NCBI GenBank assembly: GCA_947359465.1
Contig: OX375872.1
Coordinates: 82,454,931 to 82,518,930, forward strand
DNA length: 64,000 nt
Source: Metellina segmentata
Taxonomy: Eukaryota > Arthropoda > Arachnida > Araneae > Tetragnathidae
Direction of reading: 5' to 3'
In this document: positions 57,746 to 64,000 of the stretch, piece after piece
Layout of the letters: every line of letters begins with the position of its first letter
Position numbering within the stretch: position 1 is the stretch's first letter
Notes under the pieces: model-generated
What the model saw: the letters and a program-made list of their open reading frames with translations, nothing else
Told to the model about the DNA's origin: nothing
Databases searched by the model: none
Position numbers and translations under genes: made by a program

Positions 57746-58389
57746 AAACACTTTCAATGTAGATATTTTGAACTTGTACAAAAGTAATCCTTCGAAGTGG
57801 TGGTTGCTTATGGAGTGTAACACAGAAATTTATAGGAAGTTGCCCGAAAGATTCTGCAAATTTTTCGCTCAACTCCCCACCAAGTTTTGAACGTGTGTTC
57901 TCAACATATGGACAAAGTTGATAGACTAGGGGCACATAAAGCAGGAAAACTGGTCAAAGTTCAGCGTTTCCTGAAGAGACAGTGACACTCGAAAATGGTA
58001 GCTTGTTATAGATGTGTACAAAACTTGTGTATTAAAAATAAATCTATGAAAGTTATCAACTCTGTTAAAACATTTTATAACTATAATTTTGTATGTATTT
58101 TTTAATCACTGAAACTTTTGCTTATTTAAAAACTATATTTTAAAAATATGGGCAAAATTGAGATTAAAAAAAAAAACCAAAATGTATACAAAATTGTGGT
58201 TTTTAAAAAAAAAAACCATTGGGTCCAACCTAGACTTAAACAGCCATTTTGGTATAAAAAAAATTACGGAAGCAATTTCTTTTATATTCTTAACTAGGGG
58301 GCTCCGCCCCCTGCTCGCTTACGCTCGCCAACCCCCGGGGATTGCTACGCAATCCCATTTGGTTTGCTTCGCAAACCAACACTCCTTTT

Positions 58390-60425
58390 CAGGGTGGCTA
58401 CAAAAATTGAAGTAAAAAGTTCCCTGATTTCCAGAGTATTTTTCATGAACTTCCCTGAGTTTCTCCATCCGTTCGCAGAACAATTCTTCCTTAATTATGA
58501 TAAACTTGACACTTGATGAACTAAAAAACTATAGACTGATAGATGAATAAAAATAAGATAAGTAAAAAATATTTTTAATTGTATTCCATAATAGACGAAA
58601 TAATATAAAGTTATAGATAGACAATTTAATTTTACATTTTTAACTATTTTGATGTGTTTGCAAAAGCAGCCATCAGCCCCTGAATCCGTCAATGGCGCCA
58701 GCGCTCGGTACATCTCTACTATTATAAAAGGAAGTGTTTGTCTGTCTGTCCTGTACGCAGTGTCCTGACGAATAGATGGCACTTACAATAGTGAAATTTA
58801 GCACACATGTGAATTTTTTGCAATTTTTCTATCGCCCCCGAATTTTAAAATTTAATCTAAAACATTTAAAAATTAATTAATTGGAATTTAATTATTATTA
58901 TTTTCCTTAGAATGGCATACGGTATAAAGACAACGATTTTAGTATCAGCAACGATTTTAGCGGACGAACAAAACAAATAAAGTTTTAACTGGAGTTATGT
59001 AGTTCTTTTTTCGATCTCCTAGATCGTTAAAGATAGAAGAAAAATTTCAACGGATTTCAAATCTGCGGAAAATTTTACATCAGATCGATACCTAAAAACA
59101 TGATTTTCTTTAAATAAATAATTTTTAAATTGTAACTTCTATATTTTTTCCAATACGAATTTGGCCGCCGGCGCCGTGAAGAATTCTACCTTCGTGGTTT
59201 AAAAGATCAGATTAATTCATTTTGATTTCCTGAGCAACGGATTCGAGTTCGTTCGTTCTGGTTCGAACTGGCGTTCTTTGTTGCGTTTTTCTATCTCAGC
59301 GATCGTTAAAGATAGAATAAAAGTTTCAACGGATTTGAAATCTGCGGAAAATTTCACAATAGATCGATACCTAAAAATATGATTTTCTTTAAATAAATAA
59401 TTTTTAAATTGTAACTTTTATATTTTTTTCCAATACGAATTTCGCCGCCGAGAAGAATGACCTTCGTTTGATTCGAGATTCATTCATTTTGAAAAGTAAC
59501 GAATTCGGGTGAAGCAAAAGAAATAATTAAAGTTATGACTGGCGTTCTTCAGTGCTTTTTTTTAAATCAGCGATTGTTTAAAATAAAATGAAAACATCAA
59601 CGGATTTGAAAGCTGCGGAAAATTTTACACCAGATAGATACCTTATACGTTTGATTTTCTTTTAATAAATAATTTTTCAATTAAATATTTATATTTTCAT
59701 AGGAGATTGTGAAGTCACGCCGATTGGATCTCTTCGCAAACGATTTTGGCCGCATTTGACAATGACGAATCCATCACGAAAAGAACTGTAACGGGAACGC
59801 AAACTTTTCAACAACAAAAAAAACCTCAGAGTTCAAAAATTTTCGAAAAAAATTAATAACTTCTAACACACATATGTAATAAAAAACATATACATCATCT
59901 AAATGACTACTTTTTCGTTAGCCGGGCGCAATTTTGGAAAATCGCCAATCTAGGTATTTTAGAAACAAATGATTTTTTTTTAATGTTGAGAGAGAGAGAG
60001 AGAGATTAAATTGGAACCGGATGTTTAACATTTGCAGGTTTTTCCGGCCTTTAGTATTTTTTAAAGCCGCAAGGCACTACGTTCCTATTATTGACATTAG
60101 GGAACGTGGCACAGCAGTAGACTTCGGTTACAGGATTTCCGGCCGTTACAGGTTTAATAAAACAGTATACAATGTATACAACTCTTTTTTCTGGATGTTT
60201 ACGTAAAAAATACACTTCTCATTTTCGGAATGAAAACAAAATTGGCGACATTTTGATTTTGGTTCAAAGTGGCGCCCGCATGGCTAACGGAAAAGTACCA
60301 AATGGGTGCCATTTGCAAAACGAAATTCCAACTTTTTCCCTGAGTTAAACGAAACTTCCCTGAGTTTTCCAGAAAATGATTCTTCCCTGAGAAATCCCTG
60401 AATTCCCGGTTCTGTCGCCACCCTG
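58390..60425. mobile_element. hAT-type non-autonomous element with CAGGGTGGC ends
   Basis: Ends CAGGGTGGCTACA and, reverse complement, CAGGGTGGCGACA, each followed by TTCCCTGA/CAGGGA-rich subterminal sequence. CTTTT flanks both sides. The empty site is given by the 22154 copy (ACTCCTTTTACAT), supporting a 5-bp duplication. 2036 bp, of which about 1.1 kb is a nested Helitron. A (GA)n run lies at about 59989-60005. No transposase found. Confidence 0.75.
58713..59800 (+). mobile_element. Helitron family 1 copy with three internal tandem units
   Basis: The 5' end reads A|TCTCTACTATTATAAAAGGA at 58712/58713. Three repeats of a ~270-bp unit start near 59017, 59290 and 59563 (each has CAACGGATTT.AAATCTGCGG and then AAATAAATAATTTTT). 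The 3' end fades at about 59800 after GAAAAGAACTGTAACGGG, without the terminal hairpin. Confidence 0.7.
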
Positions 60426-61622
60426 CTTTTACATTTGCCATTTGGTTTGCTTCGCAAACCAACATTCCTTTCGCACAGTGAAACTATCTGAATAATTTGT
60501 ATTATCCTAATTTCACTTTCCGGTTCATGACGTCACAGCGAGGGCTTCGCAACCTGCTCGCCGACCCCCAATACCTCTTTCGCAAGTGATTTCACTTATT
60601 TTTACTTTAACACTTAATGCACCCTAAACTAATAGCCGCATCAGTAAAAAATCTTCTGCATCTTGTTCCCTGTACAATTTTAAGTAAACCGTGTTAATCT
60701 AAAAACTTTACGATCTGTACTTTCTCGGTAAACCGTCTGAAAAACAGAGGGAAAAAAGCGAGCCTTTTTCCTCGCCAAATAAAAAGAAATCGTTTTCATG
60801 GCAATTGGTGCTACGATAAATTTGATATCTGACAAACACGATAGTAAAAAATACAACCCTCCGCGAATGCAATGCTCCGCGAAATAAAAATTACGAAATT
60901 TGTGTCACCAACTTTTGATTGCATCGAATTTATTTATGAACCAATTTAAAAAATAATTGTACCATAAGAAAGAGTGTAATGTAATGTACTCAGTGATGTT
61001 CTCAAATTTAAAAAATAATGTTTTTTTCTGTAGATATAACTGTTGACAAAAAGTAGCGAAAATATCCAAAGATTCCGAATTTTGTATCACCAACTTTTGA
61101 TCGCATCCAATTTAATTATTAACCGATTTCAAAAATAATAGCACCGTAAGAAAGAGTACATTCTGAGGTATACTGCGATATTTTAAAAATTAAAAACTAA
61201 TAGTAATGAGATATAGATACGGCAGTTTAAAAAAAAAGTAACAAAAATGTCCCGATTTTTCCCGAATTTCAAAAAAATATTATCAAGAACCAAATTGAAA
61301 TTAAAAAAAAAACTCGACGAGCTGCAAAAATTTACGTTGAGAGGTACTCTTAAAAAAAAACTCACGACTGAAAATTTGAATGTGTTTTACTCACTCGCGG
61401 AAGAAATTTCACTTCTTCAACTTTAACACTCAATAAAACCTAAACTAATAGCCGCATCGGAAAAAAATCTTAATAATTATCCAGGGAATACGATGAAGAA
61501 CAAAGCATGTTAATTTCATTTTTTCCCGATCAGTACTTTCTCGGGAAACCGTCTAAGAATCGAGCTTAACAACACATTTTTCAATCCTGCGGCGGCGGCA
61601 ACTTTTTTTTAATATAGAGAGA

Positions 61623-64000
61623 AACCTTGCTCCTATTTAGAAGTAATGCTTGAAAAACTTAACAGAATTGGAATGAAGTCTTAAAAATTAATTGGTTTCT
61701 ATATTGCTGTTCCATATATATAACTCTTAGATAGTCCATATTCTCAAAATAGTTGCTGTGCTTTCAAGGATACAAGTAGAAACGGAAACTATTATTCATT
61801 TTATTTAAATGAAATAAATTAATCAGCTAATTCTCTGATAGCAATAAAAAATTAAAATTTCTCACTAAGAAAATATTTAGTTTTCCCAAGATTAAAATTT
61901 CATGAGTTTTTTTTCAATATTTTTCATACTTAATTTGTAAATTTTGTGTTTTAGCCAATTCATTTTGTATTAACAGCTAAAATTCCATATACAATTAGTT
62001 TCCAAGATTGCTACTTTAAATAATATTTCACACACAAGTGCTTTGGCAGCCTTGAAAATGAAATTGAATAATCTGAAATGTCATGCATTATGTAACAAAA
62101 CTATTTTAGCACGAGTTATTCAAAACAAACTAACTCGTGTGTTTTTAATTAAGTTTGCATCAACAATGTGTGCGTGTGATATATGCAATTGCTAGAAATG
62201 GTTTTTATTACAGAAATGGAAATTCATCAGGGTTCATACATTTTCGAGTGCTTATTTTTTATTTTAAATAAGGGCCCTGATCAGTACTTCGTTTTTAAAT
62301 CGAAATTAAGATCTTGCTTATTACTTGTTGGAACTAAACAACTAAAGATGTGACATTTTCGGTGTTTCGAGACATTTAGTTTGAGTCATTAGTACTAGTG
62401 TACATAACCCATTCATCTAATGACTATTTCCTAAAATAATTAATAGGGATTGCTCTAGACTTCAAAAATGTAAATAAATGTCACATTATCCCTTCTTCCA
62501 CTCACTCCTTCAACTATCCCACATTTTTCTTTGGGAGATAAATTTATAATTCTCTCTCTCAGTTTAAGTTTAATGTCACAGGCAACCATGAAGAACATTG
62601 GACTCGAGTAGACAGGCAAAGTTTGGTTTTTCACTCTTATTTTTCTTTATGAAGGGTTAGATCACGACCAGTGGCTTAAAAGTGGTTGGTAGATTGTTGT
62701 GAAAACCTTTAGCAGCAGTTTTTTTAATGGAGTCTCTCAAGGTGAATCGTATTCACAAGAAAACCATACAAATAGTGGCATTGTAAAGTTTAAAAAAAAA
62801 AATCAAATGCCAAAACACTGAAAATATTTAGCACCATTTTAATTTTAACTTGCTTTATACATATCACAAGAATGTTATTTATTTGCATGTTTCTAATATT
62901 TAAGCCTTTTTTATCCATTTATATTTGTTGTAATTTTGACTGTATTTGACATTTTAAGATCATTTTTAATTGATTTAAGATTTTGGAGTGACTAGAGCTG
63001 AATCATAAGTAAATCGGATGTATTAGTTAAAATTGTATGTTGGATACTTGTCACCTTCTGTGCTAGTTATTCGATATTTTGAGAGAATTATACTGTTAAA
63101 TTGAATTGTTAGTATTAAATTAACCAAAATTATTTGTTTGAAATAAAGCAAACAGGTTAACATTCAAGTGAACTAAGTTATTTCAATAAACATTTGTTTT
63201 CAAAGGAAATAGACATATATTAGGAAATTTGTTAGTTCTACTGAAATGAATGAAAAATACAAATTTAAGTCACCCATTTAGAAGTTTGTGTTGCATTAAC
63301 ATGAACAATGCTCAGAATGACATGCATATAATTTTCGAAAGACTTAATATATTTTTAGGTATAGGTGTAAAAAAATAGCATTTTAACTAGATTTACAAAA
63401 AAGAATACTATGTAGTGAACATCAACTTAGTGAAAGTTACATAATGGAAGTGAAGTTATCACCAAGGTTATTTACATTACATGGAGATATGAAGCTAAAT
63501 CTAGTGTATGTGCATAAGCCCATAAGGGGAAAATTGTCCATTTTTGTTATGTTATTTGAATAAAGATGTACTCGACCATTATTTTTCATGTGAAGGAAAC
63601 ACACACAAAAAAAAAAAAAAAAAAAAAACTGGTCAAACCAATCAATTCAACTAAAGATCTTTTCCAAATGCAAAATCCTTATTCCAGAGAAGTATAGCTG
63701 CCTTGTAAAGATGAGTTTAGAATATGTAGTTTCTAAACAATATTACAATTAGGTTTAAAAATTCATTTGTATTTTTTCTCAGTAAGAGTAAAATGGGCAT
63801 TTTTGTTTCAATATTTAAAATAATAATTGTCAGCCCCTAGTTTGAAAACAGCTGGACTTTAGGAAAAGATTGCTACATGTCGTGAGTGAGAATGCTGATT
63901 TCAAAGAATTGACCTGGAAGAATTTATCTAAAATTTGTTAGGCAACTGAATATATAGCTTAAGTGAAGAAAAGGAACCACAACATGCTGAAATTTATTCA
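61623..64000. other. right-edge sequence, nothing recognised
   Basis: AT-rich, without long open frames, transposon ends or conserved exons that I could recognise. An A-run lies at about 63607-63628. It could be intergenic or the intron/UTR of a neighbouring gene. Confidence 0.45.

Larger units (their letters stand above)
56090..58000 (+). pseudogene. hAT transposase remnant in two pieces
   Basis: The left piece (about 56120-56400) has QIPNDTHWNSQVECPPVSTF, HKYVEIINQKEQRVDLN and ALDRLQADSANFA, like the central hAT region. The right piece (57730-57990) has NPSKWWLLMECNTEIYRKLP, then FERVFSTYGQS and, shifted, DRLGAHKAGKLVKVQRFLKR, the C-terminal dimerisation block. The Tc1-like element 56536-57715 lies between, and frames are broken. 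Confidence 0.7.
55802..58233 (+). mobile_element. hAT element split by a Tc1-like insertion
   Basis: Left end CAGGGTTGGCAAATACCCGG; right end in reverse complement CTAGGTTGGACCCAATGG, both followed by T-runs. Flanks ACAGTAAC and ACTTAAAC may be a decayed 8-bp duplication. Transposase pieces lie on both sides of the 56536-57715 insertion. Confidence 0.65.
58294..61622 (-). mobile_element. Helitron family 2 copy interrupted by a hAT-type element
   Basis: In reverse complement the ends are T|TCTCTCTATATTAAAAAAAA (at 61622) and GCGGAGCCCCCTAG|T (at 58294), again between T residues. Sequence parts 58294-58389 and 60426-61622 are collinear with 22154-23521. Hairpins: GGGGGCTCCGCCCCC (58297-58311), GGATTGCTACGCAATCC (58339-58355) and GGTTTGCTTCGCAAACC (58361-58377, 60444-60460). 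Confidence 0.78.

Overview
This is a eukaryotic, AT-rich, intron- and transposon-dense nuclear window. It most likely comes from an arachnid, probably a spider. I infer this from the Tc1-like, Helitron, hAT and piggyBac families present and from the long introns, not from a species-specific marker. Only two host genes can be supported. They lie head to head and share a promoter region of about 1 kb (27943-28923).

The minus-strand gene is PLPBP/PROSC, the pyridoxal-phosphate homeostasis protein of the YggS family. Four coding exons fall at 27811-27942, 16349-16450, 12877-12912 and 575-653, all joining in phase. The gene continues beyond the left edge. The plus-strand gene is COX20 (FAM36A), a cytochrome c oxidase assembly factor. 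It is complete in four coding exons at 28924-28947, 38887-38995, 45353-45416 and 46487-46601, giving 103 codons plus a stop. None of the long open frames in the window is a host gene: both genes are built from short exons separated by introns of 1-12 kb.

Almost everything else is mobile DNA in those introns and downstream of COX20. In PLPBP intron sequence (1-27.8 kb) there are: a long-inverted-repeat element (820-7500) carrying a Tc1-like copy and a decayed Harbinger-type Myb/SANT gene; a piggyBac-like element (7820-9196); two MITEs (9673-9814, 10471-10898); a pogo-like element (13991-16162); a TAGGCCT-ended element (19578-20690); several Helitrons (17.4-24.6 kb); a TTAA MITE (24575-24945); and a ~100-bp minisatellite (26.3-26.8 kb). 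COX20 introns hold a Helitron (30.6-31.4 kb), a pogo-like remnant (32508-33464), a hAT inserted in an older Tc1 remnant (34273-37367), an internally deleted Tc1 (38271-38818), a ZNF862-like hAT pseudogene (40.6-42.3 kb) and a complete non-autonomous Helitron (42830-43656). Downstream of COX20 come another Tc1-like element (47509-48670), a composite Helitron hit by two SINEs (49360-52075) with a third SINE at 50382-50566, a Tc1 split by a THAP-domain element (52548-55604), a hAT split by a Tc1 (55802-58233), and a Helitron split by a hAT-type element that itself carries a Helitron (58294-61622). The last 2.4 kb shows nothing recognisable.

The main points for a second look are: the PLPBP/COX20 bidirectional pair with NRF-1-like motifs; a tRNA-derived SINE family with three copies in intact target-site duplications; two Helitron families that share a run of small three-base-loop hairpins but differ in insertion context (A|T versus T|T); and a pogo-type element carrying nine copies of a 15-bp motif. 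All transposase genes seen are broken.
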